Below, piece after piece: positions 33,484-43,500 of a stretch of 56,981 nt of DNA; the stretch's first letter is position 1; the number at the start of each line of letters is the position of its first letter. The stretch is from SIG480 sp045533555 (GTDB lineage Bacteria > Bacillota > Clostridia > Oscillospirales > JAAYXM01). A model generated the notes under the pieces. It was not told where the DNA came from and made no database searches. It worked only from the letters and a program-made list of their open reading frames with translations. The position numbers were made by a program, and so were the translations under genes. The DNA is taken from positions 1 to 56,981 of the forward strand of contig JAZSHZ010000209.1 in NCBI GenBank assembly GCA_045533555.1, read 5' to 3'.

Positions 33484-36400
33484 TTATTTTATGAAATCAA
33501 GAATCCTCTGAATCAGAACCGCGACTTCGGCGCGAGTTGTGTATGCCGTCGGGTCGATGAGACCGTTTTTGCCGTTTACGAGCTTTGCATTGACGAGAGC
33601 GGAAACTGCGTCTTTTGCATAGTCTGCTACCTTGTCATAATCGCTTGCCTGCGGGACGTCGAGGACGCCGTCCCCTACATTGATTTTTTCCATTCCCGCA
33701 AGTGCTCTGTAAACGATTACCATCATATCCTGACGTGTAATGTTGTTTCTCGGTGCGAACTTGTTCTCACCGATGCCGTTGACAAGGCCCTTGTTGGTGA
33801 CAACTGCAAGCTCTTTTGCGAAGTAGTCGGAAGAGGAAACATCCGCGAAGTTTTCTTCGCTCTCGGAAGCTAACTTGAATGCGCGGACAAGAAGTATTGC
33901 GAAGTCTGCGCGCGTTATGTTAGCTGCGGGTGAGAATGTGTTCTCGCTTGCTCTCTTTATGATTCCTTCATCTGCAAGAGCATTGATAGCGTCAGCCGCC
34001 CAATCGTGAGCACCGAGGTCGATGAAGCGGACGTTTTCGGCTCCCTCTCCGAGGGAGCTGTCGGCATCGCCGACTGAGGGAGTTTTATCCCCTGCATTGT
34101 CTGTGGAGGACGAAGTGTTGTCCTTCTCATCGTCCTTATCACTCGGTGTTGCGGGGATAGTCGGTGTTGTCGTGCCGGAGGATGTTCCTCCGCCACCGCC
34201 GCCTGCGCCACCCGTGGTTTTACCATATACCTTGACAGTGAAGGTGATGCTGTTTTCTCTTCCTTCCGCATCCTTTGCGGTTATTACGAAGAGATTTTCG
34301 CCTACCTGGCTCGACTCGGGCTTCCATGTGATTCTGCCTGTTTCCCCGTCGATTATCGCGCCGCGCGGAACGTTCGTCGCAATATAGGTTATCTCATCGC
34401 TTACTTCGCTCGTCGCATTGATATCCATCGAGAATGCGCTCTGCGCAGTTGCGGAGATATCCTCTCCGACCACCTCGAAGCGCGGTGCGGAATCTTCGAC
34501 ATATGCAGTCGAAATCCTGAAGCTCTGACCCGGATTTATGTTATAGAAGAATCCGGCATCAAAATCATTCGCATCCTTATATTTTCTTATTGCTGAAACC
34601 GTTCCGATATCAAGCTCTATCTCGCCGCCTTCAAGCTTGGTTGCGCTTTCGATATAATATGCGCCGTTCTGCACCATATCATTATCGATGACTATCATCT
34701 TGCCTGCAAGCGTTGCGGCATCTACATCCTGATCCGGCTTGACGGTTATATAATTATCAAGCGAGAGATCACGCGAGAAATCCGAAACCTCACCTGTAAC
34801 GGTAGTTTCCGTTTTGTGAGCGCCGATTATATCACCGTCATTGAGATAGGTATAGACATTTGTTCCGTTTTCGATGCCATAGACTCCGACGAAGCCGCGG
34901 AAAACAATTTCCGTCTCGCCATCCGTCACGCGATAGGTGACTTTGTTGTTCGTCGCATACATGACATAATCGCATCTGCCCGATGCATATATGACCTTGA
35001 TTGCCTTTGCGGTGTCATTCTCGCCCTCATTTCCGTCAATCGGCTCAATTCCAACAGCTTCCATTCCCGAAAGCTTTCGGTTGTTTCTGTATGGCTCATA
35101 TACTGTTGTGAAGAGTGAATCGAGAGATTCTCCCTTTCTTCTTGCAAGGACATATTTGATACCTTTTTTATTAACCGCGACATTTGAGCCGTTTGTCGGC
35201 GGGTGACCCGTTGTGACGGAAACCTCATCGAGATCAAAATCATTGAGCATTGTCATTCGAAGATGAAGCCCCTTCTCATCATCTATGCGCTTTTTATAAT
35301 CCTTGATTTCAAAATCAATATCATATGCACCGACGGGAGCTTCCGCACGTCTCGTTTCCTTGAGCCATGTGTAACCCTTCGGATATACAGTGTCATAATA
35401 ATATTCCGCAGGTGAATTCGGGTCCTGACCGTAGGGCCAGTTCGGGTCTGCATATGAGCCCGGCTGTTCCTCACCGAGAGTGAGCGAGGTTTCGGAAATC
35501 GTGTCTCCCGCGACGTGGAATGAGAACAGATGATCATTTCCTCCGTCAACACGGAAGAAATCTACCATATAGCTGTCCTGCGCGTCTATATCGACGGTGA
35601 CGAGAGTTCTGCGATAGATATCGGTTTCCGCATATGCACCTGATGCATCGACATCAAGGAGCTTTACCTTGCCCGAATCGTCAAAGTGTTGCGGATAGCC
35701 GTGCTCGACGCCCGTCTGCGCTTTTTCATTGACGACGATCGTGTTGTGGGAAAGCGTATTGGAAACCCACTGAAGTCTCTGCGGCTGAGGACCTGTGTTA
35801 GACGGATAGCCGAGATCCGGCGTCATATTGAGGTCATAGCCCGTTATACCGATATTGAGCGCATCCTTGTGGCCGTGGCTTGCGATGCTTCTTCCAAAGT
35901 TCATATAAATACCGCGCTTGAAGTTCGAATTCTGAACGGTATCAAGCTTTCCACCGCTTCGAAGCATTCCGAAGCCATAACCCGGAAGAATTTCGGAGAA
36001 CCATGCAAGCTGCGGATCATAGAGCTCTTCAACCTCTTTCTCGAGGCTTTCCGGGTCCTTCGTCATGATATCATAACGGAGTCCCTTCGTCTCTTCGCCG
36101 CTTATGAGGTAGATATAGTTCGCGATTCTCTTTGCATTCTTCGTGTTTTTCAGATATTTGAATGCCGGTATGAAGTCTTCCGGCAATGCGCGGAAGCCGC
36201 CGTAGCCGAAACCGCCGCTGTCACCTACCTGAACAGATTCGTTCGAGGTTATCGCAACGGGCGGATATGACATAAACATCTGAACGAACTTTGTGTTTTC
36301 CCAGAGGTTGTATTTATCTTCAACCGGGTATCTTCCGAGAAGATCCGCGATGCTCATGAGGCGCTCGATCCAGACATAGTTATACTGCGGGCTTGCCTCA

Positions 36401-39400
36401 TTTCCCATACCGTCACGCGAGATGATATCGACAAGTGTTGACGAAACGCTTCCGCCTGTGAACTCCGTCTTTGTTTCAACACCGGTTTTGAAGACAAAAT
36501 CGAGCATTTCGTTTGTCTTCGGCTGAGAATCAAGCGCAACCGCCGCCATAGTGACGACATACTGATGCTGACCGAAGTTTCCGCCGATTTTTCTCGTTTT
36601 AACGCCGTCATATGCGGCATCGATTATTCCGGTCTCCCAATTGGACCAGATATCATATGCGCTTTCCTTCTTGTTTTCAAGCGAATGATTTTCCGCCTCC
36701 GCCGAAAGGAATTTTATGACCGATTCATCCGAGATTGCCGGATAGAATGCATCTGCGCATTCGGAGAAGAGCGTTGCCATAACGCAATCGTCAATACATC
36801 CCTGTGTCTTTCCGACGAAGTTTCCGCCGTCCGTTATAAAGAATCCTGCCTCAAGACCCGTGTAGGACGAAGAATCCATTTCGGGCCAGATATCCGCGAT
36901 TCTGTCAAGGATAATCGCGCCTGCTTTTCCGTATTTAATATCGCCCGTATAGACATATGCAGTCTTGAGGGCTTCGAGGATATCGCGGCGGGATTCCCAT
37001 GCCGAATAGTTGTAATATGCGATATACGGATGTCTTTCCTGCTTTCCGTTTGCATATTTATACTGATTTCCGTTTTCATCGCGCGGGATATAGCCCCAAC
37101 CGTCATCAACGCCCCATGTCTCGGTCTTTTCACCCGGTCGGAGACCACGGTTGTTGTTTATCGTGTCTGCAAGCTCGGGATAAAGGCTGTTTTTGAGATA
37201 TCCCGTTCCGTATGTTCCGCCATAGAGCTCTTCATGAACACTGAGAGCCCGGTCACGGTCAAAGAGTCCATGCTCATCAAGACCGAGATTATAGAAATTC
37301 TCGAAGTCGTTTGACGGGAAATTGCGCTTGCAGTTCGGGCACTGCACCTTCCACGGGCGGGCTATGATGTTCCAAGTGAACGCGCGCCCGTTTCCGCCGT
37401 TCGGGAATGTCGATACATCAACACCGCAATAGCGACAGATCATATATTCAGGGTCACCGTAGCCGCCGAGCTGACGCGAGGTCGGGAGGCCTTTTCCTGC
37501 TATTCCCGAATAGATCTTCTCGTAGGAATCGACATATTTATCAGCAAGCGCTTTTGCCGACTTGACCTCATTATATGCCCATTTATATTTTGCCGTATTC
37601 TCGATCGCAGTCTTTCGCATTTCATCCGTATAGACTGTTGCTTTGCTCTTTTTTGTGTTTGCGAGAAGGTTTATTTCCACAGCATCGACATTCCATCTTG
37701 CATTTTCATACCAGGTGCTTGCCGAAATCTTTATGCTTCCTTCCTTTTCTGCATAGACATAGCCGTTGCTGTCAATCGTTGCCGCGCCCGCGGGAATGCT
37801 CTCGGAGATTTCAAAGCGGACATCCGATGCGGGAATATCCTTTATAACTCCACTCATCATCTCGACCTTGAGCTTCACCTGTTTTTTATCCGAAACATAG
37901 ATTCCTGCGGGAGCATCGAAGAAGACGCGGCTGACTCCGCTCTCATCCAAAACTTCGATCGTTTCGCTTGCCGTATGGACTTCCGTTCCGTATTTTACGG
38001 TTACGGTAATCGTCACCTTTCCGTCACGAAGCGCCGTGACTGTTCCTTTTCTGCTTACGGTTGCAATATCGGTGTCGCTCGAAGAATATCTGATATCAAG
38101 CTCGGATGCGGGGATTTCCGTTCCGTCAAGAAGATATGCGTGTGCGGAGGATTCTGTTTCTCCACCTATGCCGATTTTCTTATTTTCGATTTTGAATTCA
38201 ACATATTTGAAAACATTGCTTCCGTCAAGCGTGAGGCTTCGGAGATTGACATATTCGCCGCCATGGCCGCGCGTTTTTTTCACCGCGAAGACATATTCTC
38301 CCGCCTCCGGGATTTCAACGATTCCGAGATCCTGATGCGCGGGAGTCCAATCAAGCGCATCCGCATCGAAGCATTCAACATTGCCGATGCTTTCGTTTTC
38401 GGCAATCGCCGCCTTAACATCGTTTGTCATCGGAAGAATATAGATATCTCCCGCTCCCGACGATGTATTGTATTTGTTCTTTTCGACGCTGACAAAATAT
38501 CTGCCTGCCGCAGGTATCTTTATCGTAAGTGCCGCAAACGTGTTTTCGGGAAGCCCGAAGCGAAGTCTTCCGTAAGGCTCGCCGCGATACATCCAGGCAA
38601 CATCGGAATACGGATTCGGGAAGGACGAGACATCCGTGCTGTGCCACTGCCACTTTCCGTCTGTGTAATTATATGTGATAGCTCTTATATCCTCGGTGCG
38701 CTTCGGCTCCTGAGTATACATAGGTGCATCCCAATCGGGAGTCATCGCAAGGAAATCATAACACTCCGATACTCCTGACGGAGCAAGCTGCGGCGCAGGC
38801 TCAACCGCAAAGGTTTTCTCAACCTTAAGAGTCTGATCGCCATAGGTGATATCGGCAGAAACCGTGAGGTCTCCCGATTTCAAAACCTTTACCGTTCCGT
38901 CTGCGCTGACGGTTGCAACATCGGGATTCTTTCCCTCATATACAACCGTTGCCGAGGACATATCGGCTGCGGAGAGATTTGCATCCGCAAGCTTTCCCGA
39001 AACGGAAAGCTTCTTGTTTCCCGTAAGTGCCATATCTGCAGAAAGGAGTGCGTAGTTCCCTCCCGTTCCTGCCGAGAGTTCAAGATTATGAACTCTTATA
39101 TTCTTTACATTTGGAGAGTGGAAAATGAGAGTATATTCGCCCTCTTCAAGTGCCTTTGTGCCAAGCTCGCCAAGCTGTGTGCCGTTGGCGTTACCCTTTG
39201 TGCAGTTGACGGACGTAAGAGCTCCCGTTCCATTTGCAATTGCCGATGTGATTGCATCATCCGTTGCCGCACCTTCGAGTATATATGTTCGAAGGTCGCT
39301 TTCAAAGCTTGAATGGACGCTGTAGCCGAGTGTAATCTTGTATACCGCGCTCTTCGGAACACGGAGATTTATCGCAAACCAGTTCTTATTCGTGCCAAAG

Positions 39401-40497
39401 TACGCGCGCAAACCAAGGTTGTATGCGTTTGCCGTTGTATAGCAATGGTTTACGGAAAGTCCGCTCGGTGCGGAAGCAAGCTTCCAGAGTCCGAATGTCT
39501 TATCATATGTATCAACAAGGTTTGTTGACTTGTGGGTTGCAAGGAATGTAAGCTCACCCGTTGTATAGGGGACATCTTCCGTGTAGTTCTTTATAAAGTC
39601 ATAATGAACTTTAATGTTTGATGTCTTTTCGATGACCTTGATGCTTGTTGAACTTTTATATACATTTCCGTTCCACGTTACGGTTGCAGTTATTTTTGCC
39701 TCACCGACCGAAACTGCCGTGATATATCCGTTTGAATCAACCGTTGCGACCGATTCATCAGAGCTTTCAAATGCTTTTTCATCGGGGTAGAGGACAGCCT
39801 CACCGCCATCGCTGTAGAAAAGCTTTACGTCTGCCTTTGCGCTTGTTTCTGCAGGAATTTCAGAAGCGCTGACAGATGCAACGGCACCCATAGGTGCAGT
39901 TCCGTTGCCGCCGTCGAGAACGATTTTTCCGATAGTTGTATACGTCCACTTCTCGGTTCCCTGAACAACGAGGAGATATTTTCCCGCGCTCGGGAATGTT
40001 ACATTTCCCGATGCGGTTTCGGTCTGCTTATAGTTATCCTCGCTGAAGAAGGAATTTTCGGAGAATCTGTTCTCTTCTGTGAGATTCGCTTCGATATCCG
40101 CGCTCTGCGCTTCATCAAGAATATAGAGATATGCCTTGTTTGCGCCCATCGTACGCTTGATGCATTCTACCGAAAGATTATAGCCTCCCGCCGCGGGAAC
40201 TTTGAGCTCTATGGCATACCAATCTCCCTCCGCGTGGTGGAATGCAAGCATACCCTTATGCGGATCTCCGTTTATTCTGAAATCACCATGGGCAGGCTCC
40301 CAGCCTGCCTTTCTTGAATGATAGCTGTAAAAGCTGTTTGTCAGTTCATATGTGATATCTGCAAGATTGACATTATATTCAAGACGCGAAGGGTCATAGA
40401 CAACCTTGACACCCGAAAGCACTGCGTCTTCAGCAAATACGGGCATGAAACCGACGAGCATTGCAATCGCAAGTATTGCGGATATAAGTCTTTTCAT
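33484..40497 (-). CDS. Giant SLH-anchored heparinase II/III-like lyase (lyase 3)
   Basis: This is a 2,337-residue secreted protein. A signal peptide covers about 1-22. The N-terminal half is three rounds of a ~180-residue beta module plus a BIG2 domain (modules near 28-205, 295-480 and 570-760). The second module matches companion 3 (YDFIKNYTEDVPYTTGE versus YDFIDNYSEDVPYTTGE). The lyase region (about 953-1885) contains C1021/C1024 and C1053/C1056, GGNFGQHQ, GNEASPQY, H1541-G-H1543-K-D1545 and SHN. An Ig-like domain (2004-2092), a linker with the 48-base element's peptide, and three SLH repeats (2156-2337) end it. It is the last gene of the leftward locus 3 operon, 21 bases after lyase 4, with AAGGAGG as ribosome site. 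All catalytic signature residues look intact, unlike its neighbour lyase 4. Confidence 0.9.
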   Translation of the reverse strand: MKRLISAILAIAMLVGFMPVFAEDAVLSGVKVVYDPSRLEYNVNLADITYELTNSFYSYHSRKAGWEPAHGDFRINGDPHKGMLAFHHAEGDWYAIELKVPAAGGYNLSVECIKRTMGANKAYLYILDEAQSADIEANLTEENRFSENSFFSEDNYKQTETASGNVTFPSAGKYLLVVQGTEKWTYTTIGKIVLDGGNGTAPMGAVASVSASEIPAETSAKADVKLFYSDGGEAVLYPDEKAFESSDESVATVDSNGYITAVSVGEAKITATVTWNGNVYKSSTSIKVIEKTSNIKVHYDFIKNYTEDVPYTTGELTFLATHKSTNLVDTYDKTFGLWKLASAPSGLSVNHCYTTANAYNLGLRAYFGTNKNWFAINLRVPKSAVYKITLGYSVHSSFESDLRTYILEGAATDDAITSAIANGTGALTSVNCTKGNANGTQLGELGTKALEEGEYTLIFHSPNVKNIRVHNLELSAGTGGNYALLSADMALTGNKKLSVSGKLADANLSAADMSSATVVYEGKNPDVATVSADGTVKVLKSGDLTVSADITYGDQTLKVEKTFAVEPAPQLAPSGVSECYDFLAMTPDWDAPMYTQEPKRTEDIRAITYNYTDGKWQWHSTDVSSFPNPYSDVAWMYRGEPYGRLRFGLPENTFAALTIKIPAAGRYFVSVEKNKYNTSSGAGDIYILPMTNDVKAAIAENESIGNVECFDADALDWTPAHQDLGIVEIPEAGEYVFAVKKTRGHGGEYVNLRSLTLDGSNVFKYVEFKIENKKIGIGGETESSAHAYLLDGTEIPASELDIRYSSSDTDIATVSRKGTVTALRDGKVTITVTVKYGTEVHTASETIEVLDESGVSRVFFDAPAGIYVSDKKQVKLKVEMMSGVIKDIPASDVRFEISESIPAGAATIDSNGYVYAEKEGSIKISASTWYENARWNVDAVEINLLANTKKSKATVYTDEMRKTAIENTAKYKWAYNEVKSAKALADKYVDSYEKIYSGIAGKGLPTSRQLGGYGDPEYMICRYCGVDVSTFPNGGNGRAFTWNIIARPWKVQCPNCKRNFPSNDFENFYNLGLDEHGLFDRDRALSVHEELYGGTYGTGYLKNSLYPELADTINNNRGLRPGEKTETWGVDDGWGYIPRDENGNQYKYANGKQERHPYIAYYNYSAWESRRDILEALKTAYVYTGDIKYGKAGAIILDRIADIWPEMDSSSYTGLEAGFFITDGGNFVGKTQGCIDDCVMATLFSECADAFYPAISDESVIKFLSAEAENHSLENKKESAYDIWSNWETGIIDAAYDGVKTRKIGGNFGQHQYVVTMAAVALDSQPKTNEMLDFVFKTGVETKTEFTGGSVSSTLVDIISRDGMGNEASPQYNYVWIERLMSIADLLGRYPVEDKYNLWENTKFVQMFMSYPPVAITSNESVQVGDSGGFGYGGFRALPEDFIPAFKYLKNTKNAKRIANYIYLISGEETKGLRYDIMTKDPESLEKEVEELYDPQLAWFSEILPGYGFGMLRSGGKLDTVQNSNFKRGIYMNFGRSIASHGHKDALNIGITGYDLNMTPDLGYPSNTGPQPQRLQWVSNTLSHNTIVVNEKAQTGVEHGYPQHFDDSGKVKLLDVDASGAYAETDIYRRTLVTVDIDAQDSYMVDFFRVDGGNDHLFSFHVAGDTISETSLTLGEEQPGSYADPNWPYGQDPNSPAEYYYDTVYPKGYTWLKETRRAEAPVGAYDIDFEIKDYKKRIDDEKGLHLRMTMLNDFDLDEVSVTTGHPPTNGSNVAVNKKGIKYVLARRKGESLDSLFTTVYEPYRNNRKLSGMEAVGIEPIDGNEGENDTAKAIKVIYASGRCDYVMYATNNKVTYRVTDGETEIVFRGFVGVYGIENGTNVYTYLNDGDIIGAHKTETTVTGEVSDFSRDLSLDNYITVKPDQDVDAATLAGKMIVIDNDMVQNGAYYIESATKLEGGEIELDIGTVSAIRKYKDANDFDAGFFYNINPGQSFRISTAYVEDSAPRFEVVGEDISATAQSAFSMDINATSEVSDEITYIATNVPRGAIIDGETGRITWKPESSQVGENLFVITAKDAEGRENSITFTVKVYGKTTGGAGGGGGGTSSGTTTPTIPATPSDKDDEKDNTSSSTDNAGDKTPSVGDADSSLGEGAENVRFIDLGAHDWAADAINALADEGIIKRASENTFSPAANITRADFAILLVRAFKLASESEENFADVSSSDYFAKELAVVTNKGLVNGIGENKFAPRNNITRQDMMVIVYRALAGMEKINVGDGVLDVPQASDYDKVADYAKDAVSALVNAKLVNGKNGLIDPTAYTTRAEVAVLIQRILDFIK
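34039..34086. repeat. 48-bp two-hairpin palindromic element inside lyase 3
   Basis: This is the second copy of the element at 18889, at the same place in the protein, just before the SLH repeats. It is read in frame as KTPSVGDADSSLGEGA. One arm base differs from the lyase 2 copy (GAGGGAGCT versus GAGGGAGCC). Confidence 0.75.
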
Positions 40498-40518
40498 ATT
40501 TGCCTCCTTGGGTTACCT

Positions 40519-43500
40519 TTATCTTATATATTCAAGAATCCGATGCAGAAGCACCGCCACCTCGGCGCGCGTTGTGTTTGCCGTCGGATCGATGAGACCG
40601 TTTTTACCGCTTATCAGCTTTGCATTGATAAGGGCCGCGACTGCGTCTTTTGCATAGTCTGCTACCTTGTCATAATCGCTTGCCTGAGGCACGTAGAGTA
40701 CGCGATCCCCTACATTGATTTTTTCCATTCCCGCAAGTGCTCTGTAAACGATCACCATCATATCCTGACGGGTGATGTTGTTTCTCGGTGCAAATTTGTT
40801 CTCACCGATGCCGTTGACAAGGCCCGTGTTTCTTGCAACTGCAAGCTCTTTTGCGAAGTAGTCGGAAGAGGAAACATCCGCGAAGTTTTCTTCGCGCTCG
40901 GAAGCTAACTTGAATGCGCGGACAAGGAGTATTGCGAAGTCTGCGCGCGTGATGTTAGCTGCGGGTGAGAACGTGTTCTCACTTGTTCCCTTTATGATTC
41001 CTCCGTCTGCAAGGGTGTTGATAGCGTCAGCCGCCCAAGCATGGTTTCCAAGGTCGATGAAGCGGGTGTTTCCGGCTCCCTCTCCGAGGGAGCTGTCGGC
41101 ATCGCCGACTGAGGGAGTTTTATCCCCTACATTGTCTGTAGAGGACGAAGTATTGTCCTTATCCTCCGGCTTTGTTGCGGGGATAGTCGGTGCGGTTGTT
41201 CCCGGTGTGGACGGCACACTTGCTCCGCCACCACCCCCGCCGGCTGTGGAGCCATAAACTCTTATATTGAAATGCAATGTGCTTTCTCTTCCCGCACTGT
41301 CCTTCGCTGTTACGGAGAAGTGGTTTTCACCTACCTGCGAGCTTGTCGGCTTCCATGTGATTTTTCCGTCTTCCGAAAGAGATGCTCCTCTGGGAATTGA
41401 GTTTGCCAGATATATAACTTCTCCGTCATCCTTTGCTTTTGCTCTGACATTCACGGATAATGCGCTTCCCGCATTTACGCTGAGTCCCGTAAGCTCTTCA
41501 AACACGGGCGCATCATCAAATTCATAAGACATCGGAATATACGCGCTCTGCCCTTTGCTGATATTATAAACATATCCTTTTGTGAAATCATCCTCATCGG
41601 CATAGCTTCGAATAGTCGGCACAAGCCCGATATTGAGCTTCACCTTTCCATTGGAAAGCTTTTCCGCACTTTCGATAACATACGTTCCGTTCTCCGCTCC
41701 GTCATTCCTGATATTGACTATCTTACCCGCAAGGGAATCAGCATCATCGATATCTGCAGAAAGAATGATGTAGTTTTCCATCATATGCTCATGGCTGAAA
41801 TCTGAAACCGTTCCGCTATATGCACTCATCAGATTTTCTTTATCGCCGATCACATCTCCGTCACTTATATATGAATAGATGTTCTCTCCGACAGCATTTA
41901 CGGAGTATACTCCGACAAAGCCCCGGAAATTGAACACATCTCCCACATTATAGAGCACTGTGTTATCCGTTGAATATACAATATAGTCGCGTCTGCCATC
42001 CCTGAACCTGACACAGATTGCGCGGGCTTCGCCTTCCTGCGGCGCAGGGGAAATCGCAACAGGCGTCACCGATTCTATGCGGCGGTTTTCCTTATATGGC
42101 TCAAGCACCGTTGTGAAAAGGCTCTTCAGGTCTTTTCCTTCGCGTTTTACAAGAGCATACTTGATTCCTCGCGGAAGACCTGCATTAACGCTCTTATTCG
42201 GCACATAACCGTCTGCTATCGCAACCTCCGAAACCGCGAAATCATTTACCTGCGTCATTCTGAGATGAATCTTGTCGTTGTCCCTTATCGCCTTGCGGTA
42301 GTCTGTTATTTTGAAATCAACAGAGAAGCTTCCCTCGGGATTTGCGGCTCTGTTGACATTCTTAAGCCAGGTATAGCCACGCGGATAGCGAAGCACATCC
42401 GCATCCGAATATGCGGTATCGGGATCCTGAACAAACCCCGGAACATCAATTCCCGCATAGCTTCCCTTATATTCTCCGTTTTCAGCCTGCGCAACGAGGT
42501 TCAGACCTTCCGTTTCATAAATCTCTTCCGATTGTGCGTGGAAGCTGTAGACATGGGTATTTCCGCCCTGAACATTGAAGAAATCAACGCCATAGCTTAT
42601 ATCTCCGGGTGCTTCTACCATAACGAGTGTTCTGCGATATTCATCCGCACCGGGATATGCTTCTTCGCTTCTCATATCAACGACCTTCACCTGATTTCCG
42701 TCATCAAAATGGAGCGGAGTCGCCGATTTGAGCGTTCTCGTCTGCTGCTTTTCATCTATCGTTACGGTGTTATGGGATAATGTTGTATTGATCCACTGAT
42801 CGCGGTTCGGATCACTTCCCGTTGCTTCGGGATAACCGAGATCGGGGCTTAAGTTGAGGCCGAACGCCTCAACGCCGATATTCATCGAATCGAGCTGATG
42901 ATGCGATGCATTTCCCCAACCCGAATATATCCAGAAGCTTCGGAGAGTATTATCCGAGCCATCGGTGCTGATGCTTTCGCGGCGCTCGCCTTCTCTCAAT
43001 ACAGCAAAGCCATAACCCGAAAGGAGCTCGCTTCCGCTCTTTGAAACATTATCGGAAAGGGCGAGGATTTCTTCCTTTATGCTTTCGGGATTCTTTGTGA
43101 AAATATCATAATGGATCCCCGAAACATCTCCGTCATGTCTCATATATATCTGATTTGCAAGTCTCTTTGCAACATCGGTATCTTTTAAATACTTAAAGCT
43201 CTTTATAAGATTTTCCGCGGAATCGACAAATCCGATTGTCGCCGTACCCTGAGAGTCGCCTATCTGCACGGTATGGCTGTCGCTCAATATAAGCGATGTG
43301 AAATTTGTCGAAATCTGCGCAAATCTCGGAGTTTTTGATATGTCATACTTGCTCTTATTTACGCCGTTGTATCTCGAAAGAGCTTCAACGGTCTCAAAAA
43401 GGTCATCAGGTGCTATATAGTTATACTGAGGCGAGGATTCAAATCCGAAACCGTCGCGATCAAGCTCGCCGACAAAGTAGTTGCCGAGATTTCCGCCGGT

